Notes: generated by a model not told the origin, from the sequence alone. DNA of 64,000 nucleotides from Tolypothrix sp. FACHB-123 (GCF_014697075.1 NZ_JACJRE010000003.1:124001-188000); one strand, 5' to 3'; counted from the first letter of the stretch, positions 41,984-51,554 are shown. Numbers and translations: made by a program.

Positions 41984-42856
41984 TCAAACAGCTTTCATCC
42001 ATTCAATACACTTTTCCATCTGTTGGTGCATGGTATCAGCATCAGCATGAAATCTCCGTCCATGACCTGGTAGTACCCACTCAAATGAGTAATTAGCTAA
42101 CTTAGTCATTGATTTAATCTGTTCTGTCCAGGAATACCAACAGAAATTGCGAAACGCAACCAATTGTTGTAAGTCTTTTGACCAAGCAAGATGGTCGCCA
42201 GTAAAGAGAAACTTATTTTTATAAAGCAGAACAGTATGACCTGGGGAATGACCGGGAACTGGGATAATTAATACATCCGTAGTCAAAGCAAATTGTTCCA
42301 AACCAGTCAGTTGTATTTCTACATTGCGAGTACCCGCAGCAATATCATCAAGATGAAGAATACGTTGACACTGAAAATGTTCAGCAAACTTTTGATGATC
42401 TGCAATATCATCTCTGTGGGTTAAATACATATAAGCAATTCCCCCCATCTCCTCTAAACGCTGGACTAAAGGCGCTGTAAACCTGGGAGAATCAACTAAA
42501 ATATTACCTTCTGGATGTTGAATAAAATAGCTAGCAGCAGCGTAAGATTTTTCTGAATGATAGCCACAATGATAAACATTTTCTGCTACTGATATTGGCA
42601 GATTTTCTTGTGCAATTTTGATATCTTCCGGTTTTTCAACTGTACCAATAGAATTAGTCGGACAAGATAAAAGTGCTTGTAGTGCGGCTAATCTTTCAGT
42701 GGAATTTTTTGGTTGCTGATAAACTGCTGACTGTTCGTGAATACTACGAAATACCTCAGGAGCCATCCAGCGACAAGTATCACAATCTATACAAGTATTA
42801 TCTACATAAAAATCGCCGTTAACATTTTCCGGGCGACGAAGTTTTAAATTCGCCAT
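41984..42856 (-). CDS. ferredoxin-like domain fused to metallo-beta-lactamase hydrolase
   Basis: A 290-residue protein. Residues 1-75 form a small [4Fe-4S] domain: CIDCDTC (Cys22, Cys25, Cys28) and Cys65 in LLSCPTNSIG. Residues 90-290 are an MBL fold with THRDDIADH (146-154), PVPGHSPGHTVLL (His203), FTGDHLAWS (Asp221, His222) and VLPGHGRRFHAD, so the metal ligands are present. The iron-sulfur cluster may tune or sense redox for the hydrolase. Substrate unknown; PNKD/glyoxalase-II-like thioesters are one option. The start ATG 42856 has AAAAGGA upstream. Confidence 0.85.
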   Translation of the reverse strand: MANLKLRRPENVNGDFYVDNTCIDCDTCRWMAPEVFRSIHEQSAVYQQPKNSTERLAALQALLSCPTNSIGTVEKPEDIKIAQENLPISVAENVYHCGYHSEKSYAAASYFIQHPEGNILVDSPRFTAPLVQRLEEMGGIAYMYLTHRDDIADHQKFAEHFQCQRILHLDDIAAGTRNVEIQLTGLEQFALTTDVLIIPVPGHSPGHTVLLYKNKFLFTGDHLAWSKDLQQLVAFRNFCWYSWTEQIKSMTKLANYSFEWVLPGHGRRFHADADTMHQQMEKCIEWMKAV

Positions 42857-43083
42857 ATTAAAATCCTTTTCGCCTAGCTAACTAATTGCTGAGAATGAGC
42901 AACCTATATCACCACGCTAGCAAAATTAAACGCAGATTATAGAAGTCCTTAGAGGTAGATTTATTGCTCAAATAGAGACATATTTTGATACAGTTAGCAG
43001 CAAAGTATTGTCTTTTGGTAATGGCACAAAATTAGGTATTTCATAGAGAAATAAAAATCAGCGATTGCCTACCTTTAATTAAC

Positions 43084-43734
43084 TTATAAATAACCTTCAA
43101 ACTCAGCAAATTTACGTAATTTAGGTAAACATTGACGTTGATAAAAGCTGCTTAAAGTCGGGATAGGTAACCCAAATTCCTCAGATAATTCCTTCCAACT
43201 AGCTTCAGGAGGTAGGCGTTTCAAAATTAATATCTGACAATTGACATCAGGACGACCTTTCACATAAGTATCCCGCAGTTCTCCAGTAGTATCTGCGTCT
43301 ACCCACATCCTGACATTTTCTAAAATTGGCGGTGCTTCAGGGGTAGCAGCTAGGTTTTCTACAGGATCAATTATCTCACTGCGATCGCCAGAACCAGACT
43401 GGAGTACTCTTAAGGGAAGCTTAATGATTTGTTCTCGTTTGTGGTTGAGATAAAAGTCTTGTAATCGGCGTTTTAAATATGCGTTTAACCAAGTTACAAC
43501 ACTTCCATAAGTAGGATCGTAAGCTTGTCCTGTGTTAGCTTCACAAATGTTACGACAAAAATATAACCAAGTTTGTTGGAGTGCGTCTTGATAATAGGAA
43601 GTAGTTTCCTTCCAGAGTTTGTTTGCAGTCAGGCGAATGATTTGGGTGAGCAACTTCTGACGCTGTAGGCTTCCGGGTGGATTTTTACAGGCTTGGGCAA
43701 CTAATTCGCGTAGCTGTTCATCAAATTCAAGCAT
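43084..43734 (-). CDS. sigma-70-family-like protein
   Basis: A 216-residue protein with a region-2-like helix set (LTANKLWKETTSYYQDALQQTWLYFCRNI, VVTWLNAYLKRRLQDFYLNHKRE) and a C-terminal helix-turn-helix like region 4 (ILKRLPPEASWKELSEEFGLPIPTLSSFYQRQCLPKLRKF). The order matches cyanobacterial ECF-like or degenerate sigma factors. The -10 recognition residues cannot be confirmed by eye, so it may be a sigma-like regulator rather than a true sigma factor. It stands alone. Confidence 0.65.
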   Translation of the reverse strand: MLEFDEQLRELVAQACKNPPGSLQRQKLLTQIIRLTANKLWKETTSYYQDALQQTWLYFCRNICEANTGQAYDPTYGSVVTWLNAYLKRRLQDFYLNHKREQIIKLPLRVLQSGSGDRSEIIDPVENLAATPEAPPILENVRMWVDADTTGELRDTYVKGRPDVNCQILILKRLPPEASWKELSEEFGLPIPTLSSFYQRQCLPKLRKFAEFEGYL

Positions 43735-43960
43735 ACCAATCTGGGTTTAAAAAGCAAGAATAGCACAGTATGGCGTATAACAATGTACTAAAGAATTACC
43801 CTTTGTCGTGATATTAATTTTGATGGTTCATAAGGGAAATGAGGATTTTAATAAATACTTAGAGGAAAGACGTAGAGAGTTTGTTAGATAAACTTTCCCC
43901 ACGTCTTGCAAAAGCGTTGAAATTATGTGGACTCTGTTAAATTAGTTGACTGTTATATAT

Positions 43961-45340
43961 CTATAAACCCAACCAAGAAAAGAATTGTTCCCACCAAGAA
44001 TTTGTAATGTCGCCAACAGTCAACTTCATCTTGCGACGAATGTCTTGAATATTCCAGTTGGTTAGCTTGGCTAAAGTTTGGGCTTCTTGTTCAAAGCGTT
44101 TAGGTAAAGACTGTCTATATTCTCTTCCTGCGGGACATTTGATCTCACCTAAAAACGGATGTTGTAAAATGTAACGTCCCTGGAAAGATTCGCGATTGGA
44201 AGTTTCTTGAAACATCGGATCTTCAGGAAACTTATTGCGGGTATAGCGAATATGCAAGCGACTGATGAAAACATTACTGTTAAAAACAGGAGGACGGACA
44301 CCACGACGAGGTGCGGGAACTCCATTACCAGAATCGCCATCTAACCAAAATACACCAGCTTGCTTGAGTTCTTCTCGCGATAAAGGTTCAGCAGAACAAG
44401 GATCGCAACTGCTCATATCCCAGGCGTATTCTAAGAAAGCAACTTTGCGGTCTTCTTTGTTATAAGCTGTTTGGAACATGGACTTATAAAATTCGCCAAA
44501 TTCCTCTTTGACATACAGGGGAATATTAGCATCAGAAGGGATTTTTACTGTGCGGTAATTGGTAGTTTCTGTTTGTCCTTTGGGCGATAGGATATACACT
44601 ATTACATCCTGCTCACTAACAGCGTTAACCATACCTAAGCGGATGGGTAACATGAATCTTGGCGATTTATAAGAAATTTGTAGCGGGCGCAGAAACTGAT
44701 AGCCAGAATCTTCAAATTTATCGAGGTTGACTTTAGCAACAAAGAATTTCATCGCCGAACGGATATAAGGCTTGAGTAAATCTTTCGCACCTTTAGGAAT
44801 TTTGTAACCATTTTGATGCAGCCAGGTTTCCAATCCGCCCGATTCTTTAGCGCTGAGAATTACAATGTCATATTCGCCAACATTGAAACGCGCCTCGACA
44901 GTGACCCCCAAATTGTCAGTACCCCCTCTCCTACCAGCTTCTTGACTTCTGGCTGCTGGTGCAGGTACCGCTTGAGGTTTGTCATACTCATAAAGTTGGG
45001 CGCAGGGATCTGAGTCGAAATACTCTACCAAACGCGGTGCGCTAAAAGCATCAAGACGTTCAATAATCTTGGGTTCAGCAACGCGAACTTGCTCTTTTTG
45101 CAAGACAGTTGGTACAGGGACAACGATCGCAAAATCTTTGACTTCGCCTTGAAAATCGTTAGCCATTGTCAGCACAGTGCGATCGCCATCTCGCGCAATT
45201 ACTACTTGAGAAGCTTTGTTATATAATTTGGCATCAGCTTTAGACACATAAAATCCGCAAAATGCCCATGCTGTAGGCGCAAAGCACAGCACAGCTACCA
45301 ACGCCATCACTATGGGGATGAAGAATTTTAAAGGTTTCAT
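43961..45340 (-). CDS. DUF2330 exported protein
   Basis: A 459-residue exported protein. Residues 1-26 are a signal peptide ending TAWA|F. CGFYVSKADAKLYNKASQVVIARDGDRTVLTMANDFQG and FAIVVPVPTVL are DUF2330 hallmarks. Cys pairs occur (CDPCS near residue 313, CPAGREY near the end), so disulfides are likely. The last helix region (FFSWLGL) is weakly hydrophobic. Function is unknown. It is 33 bp downstream of the RnfD-like gene on the same strand, so the two are likely one unit and may act together at the membrane. Confidence 0.85.
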   Translation of the reverse strand: MKPLKFFIPIVMALVAVLCFAPTAWAFCGFYVSKADAKLYNKASQVVIARDGDRTVLTMANDFQGEVKDFAIVVPVPTVLQKEQVRVAEPKIIERLDAFSAPRLVEYFDSDPCAQLYEYDKPQAVPAPAARSQEAGRRGGTDNLGVTVEARFNVGEYDIVILSAKESGGLETWLHQNGYKIPKGAKDLLKPYIRSAMKFFVAKVNLDKFEDSGYQFLRPLQISYKSPRFMLPIRLGMVNAVSEQDVIVYILSPKGQTETTNYRTVKIPSDANIPLYVKEEFGEFYKSMFQTAYNKEDRKVAFLEYAWDMSSCDPCSAEPLSREELKQAGVFWLDGDSGNGVPAPRRGVRPPVFNSNVFISRLHIRYTRNKFPEDPMFQETSNRESFQGRYILQHPFLGEIKCPAGREYRQSLPKRFEQEAQTLAKLTNWNIQDIRRKMKLTVGDITNSWWEQFFSWLGL

Positions 45341-45367
45341 TTTATTTCTCGATTTTGTTCAAGGAAT

Positions 45368-45405
45368 TAGGGGCTAGGGACTAGGGACTAGAGGCTGGGG
45401 GCTAG
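45368..45405. repeat. short tandem repeat of the CTAGGGA type
   Basis: Four to five CTAGGGA/CTAGGGG heptamers that overlap the 3' end of the RnfD-like gene and supply its last residues (LVPSP) and stop. Confidence 0.8.
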
Positions 45406-46225
45406 AATCGGCAGAACTTTCAAGGGTGATGTTATTTTCTTTACTTAGCCAGGAATATTCTGGAGCGGAGAAAAAGGCATCGAATAGAATTGTTAATGGG
45501 GCTAGAATAAAAAGTGCCCAGAAAACTGCGCTGGAAATAAAGAAGTAATTCCGCAGTATAAAAGTGAAGATAGCAATGCAGACTGCCCACAATATACGTC
45601 CGATTCTGGCATTAGGAATTGACCGAGGATCGGTGACCATAAATAGGGCAAATAACAGCAAAGATCCACTCATCAACCGATGCAAATAAACATCCCAAGT
45701 CCACCCCAGCCAGAAATTACGAATCGCCTCTAGCATGGCGTAGGAACCCAAAAAGGCGGCTGTAGTGTCCCAACGACCAACGCGCTGCAAAATCATCCCC
45801 CCAGTCCCCACAAATAACAGCCCATACCACCAGTCCTCACCCCACTGTCCGGGAGAAACCCAAGCGTCAGAGGTGAGTAATAAGGCGGTAATAATGCCAA
45901 AGTTCGCCGGATTGAAGAAATGTTTATTTCCGACTTGAAAGAGAAACTTACTTGCGATCGCACTTGCTGCGGCTAAAGCCATTGTTGTCCAATGATCCGC
46001 CCGCAACAGTAAGCTGAGTCCTAATGAAGTAATTAGGGCGCTACGAAGATTCAGCTTGTGTTCTTGGCTAATTACCGACGAAAAAATCCATTGGGTTAAT
46101 AGACAAGTGGCGATCGCTACTCCAATCAACTCCGGACGCAGCGTCCAGTCTCTTGTACCGATTCCCAAAACTAGGAACAACGACAAAAACAGAATTTGAT
46201 AATCTCGGATATCATTTAACACCAT
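45374..46225 (-). CDS. RnfD/NqrB-like membrane protein
   Basis: A 283-residue protein with about eight to nine membrane helices. HKLNLRSALITSLGLSLLLRADHW and VGNKHFFNPANFGIITALLLT match the NQR2/RnfD/RnfE family, membrane subunits of Na+- or H+-linked electron transfer complexes. The SGAT-type FMN attachment motif of true RnfD/NqrB is not seen, and no other Rnf/Nqr genes are nearby. With the DUF2330 protein it forms a two-gene unit that may be a stand-alone redox or transport pair. The last residues read through a heptad repeat. Confidence 0.8.
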   Translation of the reverse strand: MVLNDIRDYQILFLSLFLVLGIGTRDWTLRPELIGVAIATCLLTQWIFSSVISQEHKLNLRSALITSLGLSLLLRADHWTTMALAAASAIASKFLFQVGNKHFFNPANFGIITALLLTSDAWVSPGQWGEDWWYGLLFVGTGGMILQRVGRWDTTAAFLGSYAMLEAIRNFWLGWTWDVYLHRLMSGSLLLFALFMVTDPRSIPNARIGRILWAVCIAIFTFILRNYFFISSAVFWALFILAPLTILFDAFFSAPEYSWLSKENNITLESSADSSPQPLVPSP

Positions 46226-46423
46226 TACCCGTTTACTCCGGGATTACTCGCAGATTTTTCCTCAATCTAGACGGTGAAATGGGTAAATAATGGCGTTGTT
46301 ACAGTTTTTGTTACAAATTCGATTCTTCAAGGGAGGAAATCGGCTAAGAACTTTATACAAATTAATCTTGCGTATCCATTCGCTACAATTCAAACATCAT
46401 CATCCATCCCAACCCAGAAGCTG

Positions 46424-46897
46424 ATGCAAATCCGCAGTGCGACACCAACCGATGTCCCTAACGTTTTACCTATGGTTGCAAAGATTTGTGCTTTGCATGA
46501 TGCTTGGGACTCTGCGAAATATGGATTTCTGCCCAATCCAGAACAGCGTTATCAAAACTGGTTGGGGCGTTTAGCAAATAGTGATACCAGCGTCTTTCTA
46601 GTAACTGAAGATGAAGAGAATTTGGTAGCGTTTTTAGTAGCGACAGTTGAACGCGAAATCCCAATTTATCGGTTACAAGAATATGCCTTTATTCATGATA
46701 TTTGGGTTGAGCCAGAATATCGCCAAAAAGGAGTAGCAAAACAAATGGTGATGCAAGCTGTGGAAAGCTTCGAGCAAATGGGGGTGAAGCAAATCAGATT
46801 AGACACCGCAGCCATCAACGAAGCTGCACGCAAATTATTTGCATCTTGTGGTTTTCGCATCAGCATTATAGAAATGCTGATGGAATTGAATCAATAG
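46424..46897 (+). CDS. GNAT-family N-acetyltransferase
   Basis: A 157-residue GNAT: MQIRSATPTDVPNVLPMVAKI opens the fold, FIHDIWVEPEYRQKGVAKQMVMQAV carries the acetyl-CoA loop (RQKGVAK), and LDTAAINEAARKLFASCGFRI closes it. The frame reaches back to 46274, but the upstream 50 codons are atypical; ATG 46424 gives the family length. Substrate unknown. The stop is followed at once by GTCAGTT-type repeats. Confidence 0.85.
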   Translation: MQIRSATPTDVPNVLPMVAKICALHDAWDSAKYGFLPNPEQRYQNWLGRLANSDTSVFLVTEDEENLVAFLVATVEREIPIYRLQEYAFIHDIWVEPEYRQKGVAKQMVMQAVESFEQMGVKQIRLDTAAINEAARKLFASCGFRISIIEMLMELNQ

Positions 46898-46935
46898 TCA
46901 GTTGTCAGTTGTCAGTCGTCAGTTGTTAATCAGGC
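46898..46935. repeat. short tandem repeat GTCAGTT
   Basis: Four GTCAGTT/GTCAGTC heptamers directly after the GNAT stop codon. Confidence 0.85.
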
Positions 46936-46993
46936 ATAGGCAATAGTCCAAAGTCCACAGTCAATAGTTAACTTCCAGAGTAATTAACCTTGA

Positions 46994-47030
46994 CCAATAC
47001 CCAATGCCCAATGCCCAATGCCCAATGCCC
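46994..47030. repeat. short tandem repeat ATGCCCA x4-5
   Basis: CCAATACCCAATGCCCAATG and further copies, ending 5 bp before the ndhN stop codon. Confidence 0.88.
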
Positions 47031-47034
47031 ATTA

Positions 47035-47511
47035 CTAACCAGCCAAAAGCGTTTTTTCCAGAGGTGTCCAACGAAAAGCGCGATCGCCTCCTCTTTCAAT
47101 TACCACCTTGACTTTTGGTTCTAAGCGTGGTAAAGCAGTGAGGTAATCAAGTTCCTGATTGGAAAGAATATGCCCCTCAATAATCCACAACACCAGCCCT
47201 TTAGACTTTGGTGGTAACTGTTCTAGATGGGAACCAATCAGAGGTGGCAAATAGTATACATTCCCTACTGCCGCACCACTACCAGTACTTTTTTTACCCA
47301 AATGAGGTGGTCTGACTCCATGAACTCCGGTGAGATAGGCAGCCAAATCCCCTAGCCCCTTAGCAGTAATATGGAGCGTTTCGTAGCCGGTTGCTCGCAG
47401 TCGGCGGCGATACCGACCTTCATAACCCCCTTCTGGAGGTACATAAACACCAAGAGAACCAACTTTTTCTAGTTCGCGAATAAAAGCGTTGCCAGTGGTA
47501 AGTAGTGCCAT
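47035..47511 (-). CDS. ndhN: NAD(P)H-quinone oxidoreductase subunit N
   Basis: A 158-residue NdhN, full length: MALLTTGNAFIRELEKVGSLGVYVPPEGGYEGRYRRRLRATGYETLHITAKGLGDLAAYLTGVHGVRPPHLGKK. NdhN is a peripheral subunit of the cyanobacterial NDH-1 complex (photosystem I cyclic electron flow, respiration, CO2 uptake). It faces away from the ribosomal cluster, so the 971-bp gap carries two divergent promoters. Confidence 0.97.
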   Translation of the reverse strand: MALLTTGNAFIRELEKVGSLGVYVPPEGGYEGRYRRRLRATGYETLHITAKGLGDLAAYLTGVHGVRPPHLGKKSTGSGAAVGNVYYLPPLIGSHLEQLPPKSKGLVLWIIEGHILSNQELDYLTALPRLEPKVKVVIERGGDRAFRWTPLEKTLLAG

Positions 47512-47716
47512 AGATATTTCGTTCTATCTCACTTTAGATATCTCTATTATTTATCGTGAACCGCTCAATTAGGTTCAACAATTAATTTATGATCTAGATT
47601 AGGTTTGCTTGCTGTCAATCCATCCGGCAATATCGCTTCATCACCAATTTGCTCCCTCTAGACAGCACCAGCAAAAGAAAAAAGAGAAAAGATCATTATT
47701 CCTATTCTCGTCTTCC

Positions 47717-47740
47717 CCATGCCCAATGCCCAGTGCCCAA
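47717..47740. repeat. short tandem repeat ATGCCCA
   Basis: Three heptamers (ATGCCCA, ATGCCCA, GTGCCCA) in the ndhN-rplC gap. Confidence 0.8.
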
Positions 47741-48482
47741 AAATTTTATAGACAAATCTAAATAAATCATTTATATTGTTAGATTGTGACCAAATACGCA
47801 AATTAGGCTGCCCTCTTATTGGCATTCTAAGCTAGTGTGAGCATCAAGGGTTAATGACTTGATTCCAAATTTGGAAAAAGCTAGCGTAGAGCGATCGGAG
47901 ACTGGTAAACTAAAAAAGCTTTCGGGTCAAATATAGAACTTATGGCTGGAAGATTCAAGCCAACCCTAAGTTCCAGACTACATTCACTCCTGTAGTCCTG
48001 AAAAAGTAGGCAAAACCTTGAACAATAGTTTAAGGTATTTTAGTCGGAGTAGAAACTAAGCAGTAGTGTTGGTTTGGTCGCATTACATCAGCCTTAGTTA
48101 ACGGATACTGGGTGGCAAGAAGCTGCTTAAGTCCAACTACAGCACGGCTGTCGCTAAATGTCGGCAAGCCCGGTTTTAGCGCCTGCCTCCAGAAAGTGCC
48201 TAAGCAATTGCTTGGATGAAAGCATTGCTGCACAAAGTGCAAAGCCCTCAAGCCTTGCCTTGATTCCAGAAGTTAACCCTTCTTTTTAAGAAGGCGCTTA
48301 TGGCTGTTCTGGTGAACTGGTGAGTGAAAGTAAACGGATTCACCAAACAGTAAGGACATAGTTTTTTGTGTCCCGGAAAAATTGGAGCCTTCAACACGGC
48401 TCTAAATTTATCGGTGGACAAAAAGCCTGTCTTTTAGAGTCCGATGCCAAGGTTAGCAAGTAGATAAGGAGAACCAGTTACT
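47741..48482 (+). promoter_or_regulatory. long structured leader region of the ribosomal protein cluster
   Basis: About 740 bp without a credible gene. From about 47880 on the sequence is richer in G+C than other gaps and contains several short hairpins: CCTTCTT/AAGAAGG (48277-48293), GGACA/TGTCC (about 48353-48374), GAGCC/GGCTC (about 48386-48403), and CTCTAAA/TTTTAGAG (about 48402-48441). The ribosome site AAGGAG lies at about 48466-48471. This may be a long 5' leader that controls the operon. It does not resemble rnpB, tmRNA or 6S RNA to me. Confidence 0.45.
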
Positions 48483-49118
48483 GTGTCTGTAGGTATTCTC
48501 GGCACCAAGCTGGGCATGACCCAAATATTTGACGAAGCAGGAGTAGCAATTCCTGTTACTGTCGTCCAAGCGGGCCCATGCACTGTTACCCAAGTAAAAA
48601 CAAAACAAACTGATGGTTATGCTGCCATTCAAGTTGGTTTTGGTGAAGTTAAACCCAAGGCGCTGAACAAACCGCTGTTAGGGCACTTAGCAAAATCATC
48701 TGCCCCAGCTTTGCGTCATTTGAACGAGTATCACACAGATACTGCCAGCGATTATGCTTTAGGTCAAGAAATTAAAGCAGATATTTTTAGTGCAGGTCAA
48801 ATTGTAGATGTAATCGGTACAAGTATCGGTCGCGGTTTTGCAGGCAACCAAAAGCGCAACAACTTTGGTCGCGGGCCCATGTCACATGGTTCCAAAAACC
48901 ATAGAGCACCCGGTTCCATTGGTGCTGGTACCACCCCAGGTCGTGTTTATCCCGGAAAACGGATGGCAGGACGTTTAGGTGGTAGCCGCGTCACAATCCG
49001 CAAATTGACTGTAGTACGAGTCGATGTAGAGCGCAATTTACTGCTAATCAAGGGAGCTATTCCCGGTAAACCAGGTGCGCTGGTAAGTATCGTACCTGCC
49101 AAGAAAGTTGGTAAGTAG
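48483..49118 (+). CDS. rplC: 50S ribosomal protein L3
   Basis: A 211-residue L3: [27 protein letters not shown] at the start, [31 protein letters not shown] as the long loop that reaches the peptidyl transferase centre. It starts at GTG 48483 with AAGGAG upstream. It opens the cluster because cyanobacteria keep rpsJ with the str genes elsewhere. It binds 23S rRNA early in assembly. Confidence 0.97.
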   Translation: MSVGILGTKLGMTQIFDEAGVAIPVTVVQAGPCTVTQVKTKQTDGYAAIQVGFGEVKPKALNKPLLGHLAKSSAPALRHLNEYHTDTASDYALGQEIKADIFSAGQIVDVIGTSIGRGFAGNQKRNNFGRGPMSHGSKNHRAPGSIGAGTTPGRVYPGKRMAGRLGGSRVTIRKLTVVRVDVERNLLLIKGAIPGKPGALVSIVPAKKVGK

Positions 49119-49205
49119 TCAAGAGTCATTTAGTTGTTAGTCATTAGTCATTAGTCATTGGCTAAAGACAAGTGAGCAAAGACAAATGACAAAAGACAAA
49201 TGACA
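49119..49205. repeat. degenerate short tandem repeats in rplC-rplD gap
   Basis: TAGTCATTAGTCATTAGTCATT and ACAAATGACAAAAGACAAATG are seven-base-periodic blocks. Confidence 0.75.
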
Positions 49206-49206
49206 A

Positions 49207-49235
49207 GGCGCAAAGTCGGAGCGCCGGTTTCCGGC
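49207..49235 (+). promoter_or_regulatory. overlapping alternative hairpins before rplD
   Basis: GGCGC (49207-49211) can pair with GCGCC (49221-49225), while GCCGG (49223-49227) can pair with CCGGC (49231-49235). The two stems share 49223-49225 and exclude each other. They lie 36 bp before the rplD start, so they may be a switch, a processing site or a copy of a palindromic repeat. Confidence 0.45.
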
Positions 49236-49270
49236 GATCAGAACTTTGTAAGAGAGGACAAGTGACAAAC

Positions 49271-49903
49271 ATGGTTGAGACTAAAGTAAAAAATTGGCAA
49301 GGAGAACAAGTCGGAGAGACTTCGTTTGATTTGCGGGTTGCCAAAGAAGAAACAGCGGCCCATATTGTCCACAGAGCCTTGGTAAGACAACAGACCAATG
49401 CTCGGCAAGGAACCGCTAGTACAAAAACCCGCTCTGAAGTTAGAGGTGGTGGCCGCAAACCTTGGCGGCAAAAAGGTACAGGTCGTGCCCGTGCCGGGTC
49501 AATTCGTTCACCCCTGTGGCGTGGCGGTGGTGTAATCTTTGGCCCCAAACCCAGAGATTATGAATTAAAAATGAACCGCAAAGAGCGGCGTCTAGCACTG
49601 CGCACAGCATTTGTGAGCCGTGTGGACGATTTGATTGTAGTAGAAGAATTTAGCGAACAGCTATCCCGCCCCAAAACGAAAGAATTAGTAGCAGCACTAG
49701 CGCGTTGGGGAGCTGCACCAGAAGATAAGACACTATTAATTTTGTCTGACATTGCGGAAAACGTGAATTTATCCGCCCGCAACGTCGAAAATTTAAAGCT
49801 AATTGCAGCAGATCAGTTAAACGTTTTCGATTTACTGCACGCTGACAAAATTGTCGTTACAGCATCAGCCCTTGCAAAAATTCAGGAGGTCTACAGTGCC
49901 TAA
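49271..49903 (+). CDS. rplD: 50S ribosomal protein L4
   Basis: A 210-residue L4: [21 protein letters not shown] at the start, [40 protein letters not shown] as the conserved extended loop. GTG 49262 lies three codons upstream with AGAGGA closer to it, so it is a possible alternative start; ATG 49271 matches the family. L4 lines the exit tunnel and in enterobacteria represses its own operon. The stop overlaps rplW. Confidence 0.95.
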   Translation: MVETKVKNWQGEQVGETSFDLRVAKEETAAHIVHRALVRQQTNARQGTASTKTRSEVRGGGRKPWRQKGTGRARAGSIRSPLWRGGGVIFGPKPRDYELKMNRKERRLALRTAFVSRVDDLIVVEEFSEQLSRPKTKELVAALARWGAAPEDKTLLILSDIAENVNLSARNVENLKLIAADQLNVFDLLHADKIVVTASALAKIQEVYSA

Positions 49904-50210
49904 CTTCGACCCCCGCAACCTAGCTGACTTAATTCGTCGCCCCATTGTTACAGAAAAGGCGACAATCCTGATGGAGTTAAACAAATATACATTTGAAGTC
50001 ACTCCCAAGGCTACCAAACCAGAAATTAAAGCTGCGATCGAAGACTTATTTCAGGTCAAGGTTGTCAAAGTCAATACTTCTAACCCACCCAGAAAAAAGA
50101 AGCGCGTGGGTAAATTTATTGGTTACAAGCCCCAATATAAAAAAGCGGTTGTTACTATCGCATCTGGGGATGTAGAGAAGGTTAGACAAGTTCTATTCCC
50201 AGAGGTCTAA
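49896..50210 (+). CDS. rplW: 50S ribosomal protein L23
   Basis: A 104-residue L23: [34 protein letters not shown]. The start is GTG 49896, decided by CAGGAGGT at 49883-49890; the frame runs 15 codons further upstream inside rplD without a ribosome site. It overlaps rplD by 8 bp, so translation is coupled. L23 sits at the tunnel exit and docks SRP and trigger factor. Confidence 0.95.
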   Translation: MPNFDPRNLADLIRRPIVTEKATILMELNKYTFEVTPKATKPEIKAAIEDLFQVKVVKVNTSNPPRKKKRVGKFIGYKPQYKKAVVTIASGDVEKVRQVLFPEV

Positions 50211-50217
50211 AACAAAG

Positions 50218-51081
50218 ATGGGTACTCGTTCTTATCGCCCCTATACCCCTAGTACTCGCCAAGTTACAATCTCTGACTTTGCGGAAATCACCAAAACCGA
50301 GCCAGAAAAATCCCTGACTAAGTACGTGCATCGTGCTAAAGGACGGAACAACCTAGGCCGGATTACCAGCCGTCGTCGGGGTGGCGGACATAAAAGGCTT
50401 TATCGGATTATCGACTTTAAAAGAGATAAACGAAATATTGCTGCTACAGTTACAGCAATTGAATACGATCCCAACCGCAACGCGCGGATTGCCTTGGTGC
50501 AATATGAAGATGGGGAAAAGCGGTACATTCTTCAGCCCAACGGCTTAAAAGTTGGCACTAAAATTATTGCTGGACCCGAATCTCCTATTGAAGATGGGAA
50601 CGCTTTACCCCTAGCGAATATTCCCTTGGGTACCAGCGTACATAATGTCGAAATGACACCTGGTAAAGGTGGTCAAATTGTGCGTGCGGCTGGTGCTACA
50701 GCCCAAGTTGTCGCCAAAGAAGGCAATTACGTTACCCTCAAGCTACCTTCTGGAGAAGTTCGCTTAATTCGCCGCGAATGCTACGCCACTATTGGACAAG
50801 TAGGTAACACCGACGCCAGAAACTTAAGTGCAGGTAAAGCTGGACGCAATCGCTGGAAAGGACGCCGTCCCAAAGTTAGAGGTAGCGTCATGAACCCAGT
50901 AGACCATCCCCACGGTGGTGGTGAAGGTAGAGCGCCGATTGGGAGATCTGGGCCTGTTACTCCTTGGGGTAAACCTACTTTGGGTGCAAAAACACGCAAA
51001 CCCAAGAAAGCTAGCAGTAAATTCATTGTGCGCCGTCGCCGTAAATCTTCTAAACGCGGACGCGGTGGGCGTGAATCCTAG
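50218..51081 (+). CDS. rplB: 50S ribosomal protein L2
   Basis: A 287-residue L2: [48 protein letters not shown], and the conserved [18 protein letters not shown] loop with the His needed for peptidyl transfer. Starts 7 bp after rplW. Confidence 0.98.
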   Translation: MGTRSYRPYTPSTRQVTISDFAEITKTEPEKSLTKYVHRAKGRNNLGRITSRRRGGGHKRLYRIIDFKRDKRNIAATVTAIEYDPNRNARIALVQYEDGEKRYILQPNGLKVGTKIIAGPESPIEDGNALPLANIPLGTSVHNVEMTPGKGGQIVRAAGATAQVVAKEGNYVTLKLPSGEVRLIRRECYATIGQVGNTDARNLSAGKAGRNRWKGRRPKVRGSVMNPVDHPHGGGEGRAPIGRSGPVTPWGKPTLGAKTRKPKKASSKFIVRRRRKSSKRGRGGRES

Positions 51082-51226
51082 AATTTTAGATTTTAGATTT
51101 TGGATTTTCGATTGGGTTTAACTAATGAGCATTCAAAACTTTCAAAGCTTGATTTAAGATACCTAGTCATCCAAAATCCGAGATTCACGCATCCAAAATC
51201 CGAAATCCTAAAACCAAAATAGCACT

Positions 51227-51505
51227 ATGGGTCGTTCTCTAAAAAAAGGTCCTTTCGTAGCCGATCACTTGCTCAGCAAAATTGAAAAGCTGAACGCCAA
51301 AAACGAAAAACAAGTTATTAAAACTTGGTCGAGAGCATCGACAATTTTACCCCTGATGGTAGGTCATACCATAGCCGTCCATAACGGACGCCAACATGTT
51401 CCTGTGTTTGTCAATGAGCAAATGGTGGGACACAAGTTGGGAGAATTTGCCCCTACACGTACCTACAGGGGTCATGGCAAAAGTGACAAAAAATCAGGGA
51501 GATAG
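51227..51505 (+). CDS. rpsS: 30S ribosomal protein S19
   Basis: A 92-residue S19: [68 protein letters not shown]. It binds 16S rRNA in the head with S13. The 145-bp gap before it holds only repeat-like AT-rich sequence (ATCCAAAATCCGAGATT type). Confidence 0.98.
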   Translation: MGRSLKKGPFVADHLLSKIEKLNAKNEKQVIKTWSRASTILPLMVGHTIAVHNGRQHVPVFVNEQMVGHKLGEFAPTRTYRGHGKSDKKSGR

Positions 51506-51554
51506 TTAAGAGTCCCAAGTAATCAAACTTGACTCTTGACAAAAGGAAAAAAAT

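Noticed and set aside
48030-48251. Minus-strand 73-codon frame in the rplC leader
   Set aside because: No recognisable domain; it lies in a structured non-coding leader.
47741-48482. rnpB, tmRNA or 6S RNA in the rplC leader
   Set aside because: None of the conserved cores of these RNAs could be found by eye.
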